From JAEUHO01 sp046350655 (GTDB lineage Bacteria; Planctomycetota; PLA2; JAEUHO01), in NCBI GenBank assembly GCA_046350655.1, contig JAXMAB010000015.1, positions 8,586 through 72,585 on the forward strand: 64,000 bases of DNA, in the 5' to 3' direction. The translations under genes were made by a program, and so were the position numbers. Of the stretch, positions 18,319-25,896 are shown in pieces. How positions within the stretch are numbered: position 1 is the stretch's first letter; every line of letters begins with the position of its first letter. The notes under the pieces were generated by a model, which did not search any database, was not told the origin of the DNA, and saw nothing but the letters and a program-made list of their open reading frames with translations.

Positions 18319-18732
18319 ACGGACGGGCTCCCGGGGGGATCGAGCCCCGCCACGATACCGGGCGGCGAGCGGGGGGCCCAAGAGGCTATCGGTCTGTCGG
18401 CGACCTCGTCGCGCAGGGAGCTTGGGGGCCAACCCCGGAGCCCGGATCGGCGCCTAGCGCGGGGCCCTGCTCGACACCGTCGGGTGCGGGACGTTCCCGT
18501 CGAGCCGGTCTCGCGGCCTGCCACGCCGAACGGGGCCAGTGTCAGGGAGTGCGTGGGCCACGTGTTCGAACTCGTCGGACCCTGACCCCCAACGCACGAC
18601 GACGCGGGATTTACGGACGCGCCGGCGACCGACCGGCGGCGCTTCGTGACCGTGCTACAGTCCCCCCGGGTCGATCTTCAAACCGCCGCCCCGTGCGGGC
18701 CCATGATGTCAACTCGGATGGCGAGGCGTTCG
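18319..18732. other. 414-bp intergenic region, less GC-biased, no gene recognised
   Basis: This stretch has more mixed composition than its surroundings. It contains a GTCAGGG (18541-18547) / CCCTGAC (18580-18586) inverted pair and a TGCTACAGT element (18653-18661) that resembles an extended -10 facing the small plus-strand frame. I looked for SRP RNA, RNase P, tmRNA and 6S hallmarks and did not find them convincingly. Confidence 0.4.
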
Positions 18733-18840
18733 ATGATCCTGGCCTTGGTTGAGGCGGTGTTCGGGATCGTCCTCGCACTCGCCGCCTTCGTTTGCCTGGC
18801 TACCTTCGCGATCGTCATGCGGAAGAACCGTCCCCGTTAG
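18733..18840 (+). CDS. possible 35-residue single-pass membrane peptide
   Basis: ATG 18733 is preceded by GAGG at a 5-nt spacing. The predicted peptide is a single hydrophobic helix (MILALVEAVFGIVLALAAFV) ending in positive residues (MRKNRPR). Its codon use is unlike the neighbours: GTT, GCT, CGT and TAG where they use GC-ending codons almost exclusively. In-frame upstream starts at 18703 and 18646 would lengthen it. Its last 26 bases overlap the convergent two-TM gene. The composition suggests either recent acquisition or a non-coding stretch that happens to be open. Function unknown. Confidence 0.35.
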   Translation: MILALVEAVFGIVLALAAFVCLATFAIVMRKNRPR

Positions 18841-19144
18841 GACGCCGCAGTGAGACACCGTCGCCAAATGGTGCCCTCCGGCGACGCCGGGCGGCGAGCC
18901 AGGCGGGCAGGACCAGGATCGCGAGCAGCATCCCCGCGAGGTCCGCGAGGACCGCGCCGACGACGAACCCGTCCGGGTCCACGTCGTCGCCGTGGATCAG
19001 GCCGACGACGATCGCGTAGACGAGCATGGCGACGAAGCCCGCGCCGATCGCGACGACGTAGAGCCAGCACCCGCGGGCGAGGATCGCACCGCCGGACCGG
19101 CGCCGCGGCGGCGCGGGCGGACGGGGCTCGCCCGTCGCGGTCAC
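18815..19144 (-). CDS. small two-TM membrane protein of unknown function
   Basis: 109 residues from GTG 19144, which overlaps the rpe stop (GTGA), so it is translationally coupled to rpe. A Pro/Arg-rich N-terminus precedes two hydrophobic segments (YVVAIGAGFVAMLVYAIVVG, ~31-50, and VLADLAGMLLAILVLPAWLA, ~65-84) separated by an acidic loop (HGDDVDPDG). The tail is basic. No family is recognised. Coupling alone does not show a link to the pentose phosphate pathway. Confidence 0.6.
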   Translation of the reverse strand: MTATGEPRPPAPPRRRSGGAILARGCWLYVVAIGAGFVAMLVYAIVVGLIHGDDVDPDGFVVGAVLADLAGMLLAILVLPAWLAARRRRRAPFGDGVSLRRPNGDGSSA

Positions 19145-19812
19145 GCCGCGCCGCGGAGCCGTCGGATCGCGGCGGCGCGGTCGGGAGCGTTGAACACGGC
19201 GTTGCCGGCGACGAGCACGCGGGCGCCGGCCTCGACCGCGAGCGGCGCGGTCTTCTCGTTGATGCCGCCGTCGATCTCGAGCAGGCCCGGGAACCCGCGG
19301 TCGCGGAGCGCGCGCACCTTGTCGAGGACGGACGGGATGAACGACTGGCCGCCGAAGCCCGGGAACACCGACATGACGAGCACGAAGTCGACCAGCGGGA
19401 GGTAGGGGTCGAGGCGGGCGACGTCGGTGTCGGGGTTGAGGACGATGCCGGGCTTCTTGCCCTTCTGGCGGACGATCTCGAGGGCGCGGCGCACGTCGTC
19501 GGCGACCTCGACGTGGACGCTGACCCAGTCGGCGCCGGCGTCGCAGAACGCGCCGACGTACTTCGTGGGCTCGCTGATCATGAGGTGGCAGTCGAGCACG
19601 GCCTTCGTGCTGCCGCGGATGGACTTCACGAGGGGCGGGCCGAACGTGATGTTCGGGACGAAGTGGCCGTCCATGACGTCGAGGTGGAGGAGGTCGGCGC
19701 CGCCGTCCACGACGGTCTGGATGTCCCGGGCGAGGTCCGCGAAGTTGGCGGACAGGATGGACGGGGCGATCTGGACGGCGGTGGCGGACATGGCGGGGGC
19801 GCTCGTCGTCAT
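19141..19812 (-). CDS. rpe: ribulose-phosphate 3-epimerase
   Basis: 223 residues. TIM-barrel epimerase motifs are complete: IAPSILSANFADL, HLDVMDGHFVPNITFG (metal-binding His and Asp), LDCHLMISEP, VLVMSVFPGFGGQ, LEIDGGIN and a C-terminal phosphate-binding VLVAGNAVF. It interconverts ribulose-5-phosphate and xylulose-5-phosphate in the pentose phosphate pathway. ATG 19812 is used here; ATG 19791 (MSATAVQIAPS) fits the usual family start better and is a real alternative. It is followed by an overlapping small membrane gene. Confidence 0.95.
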   Translation of the reverse strand: MTTSAPAMSATAVQIAPSILSANFADLARDIQTVVDGGADLLHLDVMDGHFVPNITFGPPLVKSIRGSTKAVLDCHLMISEPTKYVGAFCDAGADWVSVHVEVADDVRRALEIVRQKGKKPGIVLNPDTDVARLDPYLPLVDFVLVMSVFPGFGGQSFIPSVLDKVRALRDRGFPGLLEIDGGINEKTAPLAVEAGARVLVAGNAVFNAPDRAAAIRRLRGAA

Positions 19813-20308
19813 GGCGTTCCGGGGGCTTCCTCGGGGTCCGTCAGCCTATCGCCGCCCACCCCCACCGGAGCCGCTTCCCGGTTCCCTCCCCCCGCGCCCC
19901 CCACCCTCCCCGGTCCGCCGTCCGCGTCCCCCCTCCCGCTCCCGCACGTCTCGCTCCAGCCTCGCGCATCGTTCTCGCCTCCGCTCGCGCGAGCCCCGCG
20001 CCCGCCTCGCGCCGCCGTACCGCCTTCGCTCCCGGGAGCCCCGTCCCCGCTTCGGGCCCCGTCGCAAGGGGGTCGAGCCTGTCCACGACCGCGGGGGCGG
20101 GAGCTCGCGCAAGGCGAGATCCCGTTCCCCTCGGAGAGACAGGTCTCCGATGCTCGGCGACGCCGCCACCGCGGGGCGCTCGCCGCGGGCGGCGAGGGCC
20201 GCGTATCTCCTCGCATACGCAACCGAGCCGCCCGCGCCGCACGAGCCCCGCCCCCGCGGTCGTACCCGCCCGACGTCACCCCGCTACGCCGCCCCTAGCA
20301 CGCGGCCC
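19813..20308. repeat. 496-bp intergenic region with strand bias, palindromic repeats and a hairpin
   Basis: Between the gap stop and rpe start, the plus strand is strongly C-rich. Two 37-nt repeats (19976-20012 and 20021-20057) are about 30/37 identical; each contains a perfect 12-bp palindrome, GCTCGCGCGAGC (19983-19994) or GCTCCCGGGAGC (20028-20039), whose differing bases compensate. A hairpin TCGGAGA (20131-20137) / TCTCCGA (20144-20150) follows. Several frames are open here, but they look like composition artefacts with no recognisable domain. A structured leader, terminator or small RNA is possible. Confidence 0.5.
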
Positions 20309-21307
20309 CTACCCGATCGCCGCCATCTTCCCAAGCAGCTCGACGCAGCGGTTGGAGTAGCCCCATTCGTTGTCATACCAGGCAAGGACCTTGACGAGGT
20401 TGCCGAGCACCTGCGTCGAAAGCGCATCCACCACGCACGAGGACGGGTCGCCGATCACGTCGGACGAAACGATCGGATCCTCGGTGTACTTCATCAGCCC
20501 CTTCAGCGGCCCGGACGCCGCGGCCTTGAGCGCCGCGTTGATCTCGGCGGCGGTCGCGGGCTTCACGAGGATCGCGGTCAGGTCGACGATCGAGCCGTCC
20601 TGCACCGGCACGCGCAGGGACATGCCGTCGAGTTTGCCCTTCAGCGCGGGGATCACCTTCCCCACCGCCTTCGCGGCCCCCGTCGTCGACGGGATGATGT
20701 TCATGCAGGCGCGCGCGCGACGCAGGTCCTTGTGGGGCAGGTCGAGGATGCGCTGGTCGTTCGTGTAGGCGTGCACGGTGTTCATGAACCCGCGCTCGAT
20801 GCCGAACGTCTCGTGCAGCACCTTCGCGACCGGCGCGAGGCAGTTCGTCGTGCACGAGGCGTTCGAGACGATCTTGTGCTCGGGCTTGAGCGTCGCGTCG
20901 TTCACGCCCAGGACGATCATCGCGTCCACCTCGTCCTTGCTCGGCGCGGTCAGCAGCACCTTCTTCGCGCCGGCGGCGAGGTGCAGGCCGCACTGCTCCT
21001 TCGACGTGAAGACGCCCGTGCCCTCGACCACCAGGTCGACGCCCAGCGCCTTCCACGGCAGCTTCGCCGGGTCCTTCTCGCACAGCACCGCGATGCGCTG
21101 CCCGTTGACGACCATCTCCTTGCCGTCGAGCCGCACCTCGCCGTCGAACGGCCCGTGCGTGCTGTCGTACTTGAGGAGGTGCGCGTTCACGTCGGCCGCG
21201 CCGACGTCGTTCACGGCGACGACCTTGAACGCCGGGTTCTTCGCGAGGATGCGGAACACGAGGCGGCCGATGCGCCCGAACCCGTTGATGCCGACGGTCG
21301 TTGCCAT
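20309..21307 (-). CDS. gap: glyceraldehyde-3-phosphate dehydrogenase
   Basis: 332 residues from ATG 21307, with GGGAG upstream. The Rossmann N-terminus VGINGFGRIGRLVFR binds NAD(P); the catalytic cysteine is in SNASCTTNCLAPVAK; the C-terminal WYDNEWGYSNRCVELL is diagnostic. It oxidises glyceraldehyde-3-phosphate to 1,3-bisphosphoglycerate in glycolysis. It stands divergent from tilS, and its 3' side is the structured 496-bp region before rpe. The length is typical of the family. No other glycolytic gene is adjacent. Confidence 0.97.
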   Translation of the reverse strand: MATTVGINGFGRIGRLVFRILAKNPAFKVVAVNDVGAADVNAHLLKYDSTHGPFDGEVRLDGKEMVVNGQRIAVLCEKDPAKLPWKALGVDLVVEGTGVFTSKEQCGLHLAAGAKKVLLTAPSKDEVDAMIVLGVNDATLKPEHKIVSNASCTTNCLAPVAKVLHETFGIERGFMNTVHAYTNDQRILDLPHKDLRRARACMNIIPSTTGAAKAVGKVIPALKGKLDGMSLRVPVQDGSIVDLTAILVKPATAAEINAALKAAASGPLKGLMKYTEDPIVSSDVIGDPSSCVVDALSTQVLGNLVKVLAWYDNEWGYSNRCVELLGKMAAIG

Positions 21308-21432
21308 GGGTGGCTCCCTGGGAGATGGCCCCCCGTTGTGCCGCCGCCCCGAGGGAAACGCCAGCCCCGGCGTCACCGCCGCGGGCGGCCGCGCCCCCCG
21401 AGGAATCGTGGATCCCGGCCGCGGGCGGGCCC

Positions 21433-21438
21433 TACGCT
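21433..21438 (+). promoter_or_regulatory. TACGCT, candidate -10 of leaderless tilS
   Basis: TACGCT ends 6 nt before ATG 21445 and no Shine-Dalgarno sequence separates them, so transcription would begin at or next to the start codon. Confidence 0.4.
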
Positions 21439-21444
21439 CACGCC

Positions 21445-22959
21445 ATGGACGATGCCGAGGTCCTCGAGGCGGAGGTCGCGCGCGCCGCGGGCGCGACGGG
21501 CCTGCGCCCGGGCGACCGCGTGCTCGCGGCGGTCTCCGGCGGCGCCGACTCGGTGGCGCTCGCGGCGCTGCTCGTCGCCGCCCGCGCCCACGGCTTGCCG
21601 CTCGAGGTCGTCGTCGGCCACGTGGACCACGGTTGGCGCGGGCCCGCCGAGGCGGCCGCGGACCGCGCCGTCGTCGAGGCCCTCGCGCGCGCGTGCGCGA
21701 CGCCGACCGCCTTCGCCGGCCCGCCCGACGTCGTGCGGCGGACGGAGGACGCCGCGCGGCGGTTCCGGTACGCGGCCCTCGAGCGGATGGCACGCGAGGC
21801 CCGGTGCGTCGCGGTGGCGACGGGCCACCACCGCCGCGACCAGGCGGAGACGTTCCTCCTGCGGCTGCGGCGCGGCAGCGGGCCCGCGGGCCTCGCCGGC
21901 ATCCCGGCCCGCCGCCCGCTCGGCACGGCCGGGCTCGTCGTCGTGCGGCCGCTGCTCGACGTGGACCCGGCGCGCCTGCGCGCCTACCTCGCCGCGCGGG
22001 GCCTCGTGTTCCACGAGGACGTGACGAACGCCGCGTACGACCGCGACCGCACGCGGCTCCGCGCGCGGCTCGTCGCGGCGGAGGCGCGCGACCACGCGCT
22101 CGCGCGCGACCTCGCGGCGGCGGCCGCGCGGTGCCGCGCGCGGCTCGAACGGCACGAGGCCGCCGTCGCGCGCACGCTCCGCGCGTCGCTGCGCGCGCAC
22201 CCGTGGGCGGGCGCGGTCGAGGTGGCGCTCGCCGACGCGCGTCGCCTCGCGCCGGGCGACGGCGCGGGGTTCCTGCGCGTGCTCGGGCGCGCGATCGCCG
22301 CGGACGCCGCGGGCCCGTGGTTCGAGCGGGTGCACGCCGACCTCGTGATGCGCGCGAGCGCGGGCGACGATCGCGAGGCCGCCGTGGACCTCCCCCACGG
22401 CCGCTCGGTGCGGCGGCTCGGGGCGCGCGTGCTGCTCGTGGACCGCGAGGCCCCGCCCTGGGCGCCCGTCGCGCTCGAGGGCGAAGGGACGGCGCGGGGC
22501 GCGTGGTCGATCGCGCGCGCGGACGCCGACGCGGCGGGCTTCGACCTCGACGCGTTCGCGGCCGCGGCCGGACGACGCGGACCGGGCCTTCCCGGCGCGG
22601 AGGTCGGCGGCGCGCCCGACGGTCGGGACGGCGGCGTCGCCGTGGCCGTGGTGGACGCGGCGGCGGCCGGGCCTCGCGTCACCTGTCGTCCGACCGCGCC
22701 CGACGACGTCCTCGTCCCGCTCGGACGGGCCCGCGAGGTGTCGGTCGCGGCGTTCCTCGGCAAACAGGGGCTGCCCGCCGCGCTGCGGCGGGGGCACCCC
22801 GTGGTCGTGGGCGCCGACGGCGCGGTGTTGTGGGTCGTCGGGCGGCGCGTCGATGCGCGCGCCGCGGTGACGCCGCGGTCGACGCGCGTGGCGACGCTGC
22901 GGGTGGCCTGGGCGGGCGGCGTCGCCCCGCACCCCGCGCCGCGCGAGGGCGCGCGCTGA
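21445..22959 (+). CDS. tilS: tRNA(Ile)-lysidine synthase
   Basis: 504 residues. The PP-loop motif AAVSGGADSVALAAL is near residue 30; VVVGHVDHGWRG and AVATGHHRRDQAETFLLRL are the family's catalytic-core motifs. The C-terminal TilS domain is present (PDDVLVPLGRAREVSVAAFL). The enzyme uses ATP and lysine to modify C34 of tRNA-Ile(CAU) to lysidine, so AUA is read as Ile. ATG 21445 lacks a ribosome site but follows TACGCT by 6 nt. Two dispersed-motif matches lie inside: one in the conserved core (MAREARCVAV, 21790-21806) and one in a variable segment (AAAGPRVTC, 22668-22681). It is divergent from gap. Confidence 0.93.
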   Translation: MDDAEVLEAEVARAAGATGLRPGDRVLAAVSGGADSVALAALLVAARAHGLPLEVVVGHVDHGWRGPAEAAADRAVVEALARACATPTAFAGPPDVVRRTEDAARRFRYAALERMAREARCVAVATGHHRRDQAETFLLRLRRGSGPAGLAGIPARRPLGTAGLVVVRPLLDVDPARLRAYLAARGLVFHEDVTNAAYDRDRTRLRARLVAAEARDHALARDLAAAAARCRARLERHEAAVARTLRASLRAHPWAGAVEVALADARRLAPGDGAGFLRVLGRAIAADAAGPWFERVHADLVMRASAGDDREAAVDLPHGRSVRRLGARVLLVDREAPPWAPVALEGEGTARGAWSIARADADAAGFDLDAFAAAAGRRGPGLPGAEVGGAPDGRDGGVAVAVVDAAAAGPRVTCRPTAPDDVLVPLGRAREVSVAAFLGKQGLPAALRRGHPVVVGADGAVLWVVGRRVDARAAVTPRSTRVATLRVAWAGGVAPHPAPREGAR

Positions 22960-23067
22960 CCGGACGGCAACGGGCGCGCCCGCGCGAGAACGCAGCCGCG
23001 CGGCGCCGCTCGCGACGACCGGCGGCCGACCGTCGCACGCGCCGTGCGAGGGACCGCGGGCGGACGT

Positions 23068-23111
23068 CAGGCCGGCGCCAAACCGGCGTCAGGCCGGCGT
23101 CAGACCGAGGT
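23068..23111. repeat. four tandem 11-bp units spanning the tatA stop
   Basis: Units CAGGCCGGCGC, CAAACCGGCGT, CAGGCCGGCGT and CAGACCGAGGT run head to tail. The last lies in the 3' end of tatA (minus strand) and the first three lie downstream of it. Confidence 0.6.
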
Positions 23112-23354
23112 CTCGTCGATGGACGACTTCTTCGGCGTCGGGGGCTGCTCGTCGCGCGAGCTCGCGGACCCGTCGTCGAGCGGCTTCGTCGCGTTCGGGC
23201 CGTCGTTGAGGCCCTTCTTGAACTCGTTGATGCCCTGGCCGAGGTTGCGGGCCACGCCGGGCAGCCGGCGGCCGAAGAGGAGCAGGCCGAGGATCAGGAT
23301 CACCGCCCAGCCGAGGGGGCTGTTGACGAAGGCGAGGGAGAGGGCCGCGGTCAT
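23100..23354 (-). CDS. tatA: Sec-independent translocase subunit TatA/TatE family
   Basis: 84 residues. One N-terminal transmembrane helix (LGWAVILILGLLLFG) leads to the FGRRLPGVARNLGQ hinge and amphipathic helix (F-G-x-x-x-L-P is the TatA signature), then a polar, acidic tail. TatA oligomers form the conduit for folded twin-arginine proteins in the cytoplasmic membrane. TatB and TatC are not in the window. The start ATG 23354 lies 9 nt after a TATCAT element, a possible leaderless arrangement. Confidence 0.92.
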   Translation of the reverse strand: MTAALSLAFVNSPLGWAVILILGLLLFGRRLPGVARNLGQGINEFKKGLNDGPNATKPLDDGSASSRDEQPPTPKKSSIDETSV

Positions 23355-23363
23355 AGTGTTCCC

Positions 23364-23369
23364 ATGATA
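23364..23369 (-). promoter_or_regulatory. TATCAT, candidate -10 of tatA
   Basis: On the minus strand TATCAT ends 9 nt before ATG 23354. It is 4-5 of 6 bases like the sigma-70 -10 consensus. Confidence 0.4.
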
Positions 23370-23468
23370 CCCCTCGGCGTCCCGGGGGGTGCGGTTTCGT
23401 CCTCCCCCGGGCCCGCCGCCGGGCGTCGCCGCCCCGCGCGGCCGGGGGAACGGCCGCCGGAAACGAAC

Positions 23469-23499
23469 GCGGGGGGCCGGCCGGTGGCCGACCCCCCGC
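23469..23499 (-). terminator. hairpin downstream of the PQQ-propeller lipoprotein
   Basis: GCGGGGGGCCGGCC (23469-23482) pairs with GGCCGACCCCCCGC (23486-23499), 13 of 14 pairs around a 3-nt loop, 28 nt after the minus-strand stop. It has no T-run. Confidence 0.45.
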
Positions 23500-23526
23500 G
23501 GGGGAACGCTGCGCGCGACCCGTCGC

Positions 23527-24828
23527 TCACTTCGGCGAAGCGAGCAGGATCAGGCCGTTGGCGTACGCCGCGATGACCTCGCCGTCCCGGCCGTTCGTCG
23601 GCAGGAAGTCGAAGCGCGAGAAGTCGGCGGTGGCGACGACCGGGAGGCCCTTGCCCTTCCGGACCTGCGCCTGCTTGTTCTCGGTCAGCGTCACGACCCA
23701 GTCGCGCTCCATCACGAGCGGGCGGAGGCCGTTCGGGTCCTTGAAGACCTCGGCGCCGGTGTCGGCGTCGAAGGCGTGGAGGCCGATCGCGTTCTTCGCG
23801 AACACGTAGCCCTCGAAGGACTCGACGCGGGCCATCGGGCTGCCTTCGCCGCCGGTCGGGACGTTCTTCGTGACGGTGCGGCCGACGACCCACGGGGTCT
23901 TGCGGGCCGGGGCGTCGAGGCCCTTGAGCCAGCGCGTCTCGCCGCTGCCGATGTCGATGCAGCGCAGCAGGTTGTCCTCGGAGCCGATGAAGGCCCACTC
24001 GCGCGCCATGGCCGGCGCGGCGGTGTTGACGCCGAGCGTGTCCACGGTCCAGTTGATCTTCACCGGCACGCCCGACTGGTTCGTCGGGAGCGAGGTGATC
24101 GTGCGGTTCTCGCCGACGACGAGCAGGATCTCGCCCGACGGGTCGACGGTCGGCGTCGCCGAGACGCGCGACATCGTGCGGTAGCCCCAGCCGACCTTGC
24201 CGTCGGCGAGGTTGATGGCCTCGACGGTCTTGTTGTCGACCGGCGAGCCGAGGCTGCCGACGAACGCCCAGCCGGCGTTCGCGGAGATGCCCGACGACGG
24301 CGAGAACGGCAGGCGGGCCGGCGAGGCGTTGCCCGGGGCGCCCGAACGCTTGCTGAACCACTCGACCCACGCGGCGCCCGACGCGTCGCGCTCGAGGCAG
24401 ACGTAGTACGTCGGGCCCTCGGCGATCGGGGCCGACAGCGGCGCCCGCAGCGACGACACCCAGCGCGGCGACAGGTCGCGGCGCGAGAGGCAGTAGATCG
24501 TGCCCTGCGTGTCGACGGCGAGCACGTCGTCGGCCATCGCGTAGACCTGCGCGAGGGCGAACCCGGCGCGGCCGCTGGCGCGGGCGAGGTCGTGCTTGAA
24601 CACGTCCGGCGACCACGGGAGGTTCTCGAGGAGGACCTCGCCCGCGTCGACGTTCGACGCGCCGTCGCCGCCGGAGCCGCTGACCCACGTGCGGTCGGCG
24701 TCGACGCGGACGGCATCGCCACCGCGGGTGCCGGAGCAACCCGCGACCATCAGGGCGACCGCGGGGACGGCGAGCGCGCCGCGGAGGGTTCGGGTCCAGG
24801 TGCGCGTCGGGAGCGAGAACCGCATCAT
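23527..24828 (-). CDS. PQQ-like beta-propeller lipoprotein
   Basis: 433 residues from ATG 24828 (a second ATG follows directly), with GAGG upstream. The lipobox ALMVAGCSG places it as a lipidated envelope protein. The body has repeated PQQ/WD-like blades: AVDTQGTIYCLSRRDLSPRW, EAINLADGKVGWGYRT, RCIDIGSGETRWLKGL, HAFDADTGAEVF. It lacks obvious dehydrogenase residues. It might be a BamB-like scaffold, but no neighbouring bam gene supports this. It has a near-consensus promoter at 24950-24978, a ~115-nt leader and a hairpin after the stop, so it is probably a single-gene transcript that is strongly expressed. Confidence 0.8.
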   Translation of the reverse strand: MMRFSLPTRTWTRTLRGALAVPAVALMVAGCSGTRGGDAVRVDADRTWVSGSGGDGASNVDAGEVLLENLPWSPDVFKHDLARASGRAGFALAQVYAMADDVLAVDTQGTIYCLSRRDLSPRWVSSLRAPLSAPIAEGPTYYVCLERDASGAAWVEWFSKRSGAPGNASPARLPFSPSSGISANAGWAFVGSLGSPVDNKTVEAINLADGKVGWGYRTMSRVSATPTVDPSGEILLVVGENRTITSLPTNQSGVPVKINWTVDTLGVNTAAPAMAREWAFIGSEDNLLRCIDIGSGETRWLKGLDAPARKTPWVVGRTVTKNVPTGGEGSPMARVESFEGYVFAKNAIGLHAFDADTGAEVFKDPNGLRPLVMERDWVVTLTENKQAQVRKGKGLPVVATADFSRFDFLPTNGRDGEVIAAYANGLILLASPK

Positions 24829-24949
24829 CGATGACCTCGCGAGGGAACGCACCGGCCCGCGGGGCGGGCGGAGGATGCGCCGGGGGAACGTTCCACCGGG
24901 GCACGGCCCCCCTGCCCGGGAGCGCACGGCACCGATCGGAACCGGGGCG

Positions 24950-24978
24950 TTTATAGGAACCGCGCTCCGGAGTGTCAA
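24950..24978 (-). promoter_or_regulatory. sigma-70 promoter, TTGACA-17-TATAAA
   Basis: On the minus strand TTGACA (24978-24973) is followed after exactly 17 nt by TATAAA (24955-24950). This is the closest match to the vegetative consensus in the window and stands out in such GC-rich DNA. It points to the PQQ-propeller lipoprotein, with transcription starting near 24943. Confidence 0.75.
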
Positions 24979-25104
24979 GGATGCGGGTTCGATGGCCGGT
25001 CGCAGGAACTCGCGGTCGGGACAGGACTTCGGTACGCGAGGCCCGGTGCGGGATCGGGGGGACGCCACCCGGCGGACGCGATTGCGACCGGCGGCGGACG
25101 ACCG

Positions 25105-25110
25105 TAGGAT
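25105..25110 (+). promoter_or_regulatory. TAGGAT, candidate -10 of yggS
   Basis: TAGGAT ends 11 nt before ATG 25122, with no ribosome site between them. A dispersed-motif copy (TACGCGAGGCCCGG, 25033-25046) lies ~60 bp upstream. Confidence 0.35.
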
Positions 25111-25121
25111 GGACGTTTCCC

Positions 25122-25895
25122 ATGGCCGCGCCGGGTGCCCCGTCCCCCCTGGAAGCCCTCCGAGCGAACCTGGGGGCCGTCTACGAACGCATCGAGGCCG
25201 CCCGCCGGCGATCGCGGCACGGGGCCCCCCGGGTCACCCTGATCGCGGTCACGAAGGCGGCCCCCCCGGGGGCGTACGACTGGCTCCGGGCGCTCGGGGA
25301 GAAGGACATCGGCGAGAACCGGGTCGCCGACGCCGCGTCGAAGAAGGAGACGGCGCCCCCGGGGCTCGTCTGGCACGGGATCGGCCACCTCCAGACGAAC
25401 AAGGTCAAGAAGGCCGTGCGGACCTTCGACGTGTTCCACGCGCTCGACTCGCTCTCGCTGGCGGAGGCGTTGGCGCCCGCGCTGGCGGCCGCGGGGAAGG
25501 TCTGGCCCGTCTACGCGCAGGTCAACGCGGCGCGCGACCCGGCGAAGGGGGGCGTCCCCCCGGAGGAGGCCCTGCGCTTCGTCGAGGCGCTGGCCGCGTT
25601 CCCGACCCTCGAGGTCGTCGGGTTCATGACCATGGCGAAGGAGGAGGACGCGGGGGACCGCGCCCGTCCGTGTTTCGCCGCCCTCCGCGAGGTGCGCGAC
25701 GAGGCGCTGCGGCGGGGCGTCGGCCGCGTGCCCCCCGCCGGCCTGTCCATGGGGATGAGCGAGGACTTCGAGGTGGCCGTCGAGGAGGGGGCGACGGCGG
25801 TGCGCGTCGGCCGCGCGCTGTGGGGTCCGGCCGCCCCGAATTCCCCTGTCGCGGCGCCCCCCGCCCCGCGTACCGTTCCGGACCCGAGGAGCTGA
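25122..25895 (+). CDS. YggS/PLPBP-family pyridoxal-phosphate homeostasis protein
   Basis: 257 residues. The fold-III alanine-racemase-like barrel motifs are present: LIAVTKAAPPGAYDWL (PLP-binding Lys in VTK), LGEKDIGENRV, WHGIGHLQTNK, FMTMAKEE and LSMGMSEDFEVAVEEGATAVRVG (phosphate-binding). Members bind PLP and buffer its cellular level without catalysing a known reaction. Family members usually have WHFIG; here it is WHGIG. The stop is directly followed by the FHA-kinase start, with its GAGGAG inside the yggS end, so these are co-transcribed. Confidence 0.92.
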   Translation: MAAPGAPSPLEALRANLGAVYERIEAARRRSRHGAPRVTLIAVTKAAPPGAYDWLRALGEKDIGENRVADAASKKETAPPGLVWHGIGHLQTNKVKKAVRTFDVFHALDSLSLAEALAPALAAAGKVWPVYAQVNAARDPAKGGVPPEEALRFVEALAAFPTLEVVGFMTMAKEEDAGDRARPCFAALREVRDEALRRGVGRVPPAGLSMGMSEDFEVAVEEGATAVRVGRALWGPAAPNSPVAAPPAPRTVPDPRS

Positions 25896-25896
25896 C

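Noticed and set aside
18380..18600. Possible structured RNA (SRP, RNase P, 6S) between accD and the small frame
   Set aside because: The conserved hallmark sequences of these RNAs were not found.
19841..20279. Open frames with Ala/Arg/Gly repeats upstream of rpe
   Set aside because: All three minus frames are open because of strand bias; none shows a start signal, domain or plausible composition.
21885..21900. Core decamer complement CGGGCCTCGC in tilS and again near 5832 in the ATPase gene
   Set aside because: The flanking bases do not extend to the longer consensus and the residues (GPAGLAGIP; AAGLAKV) are ordinary; chance matches at this base composition.
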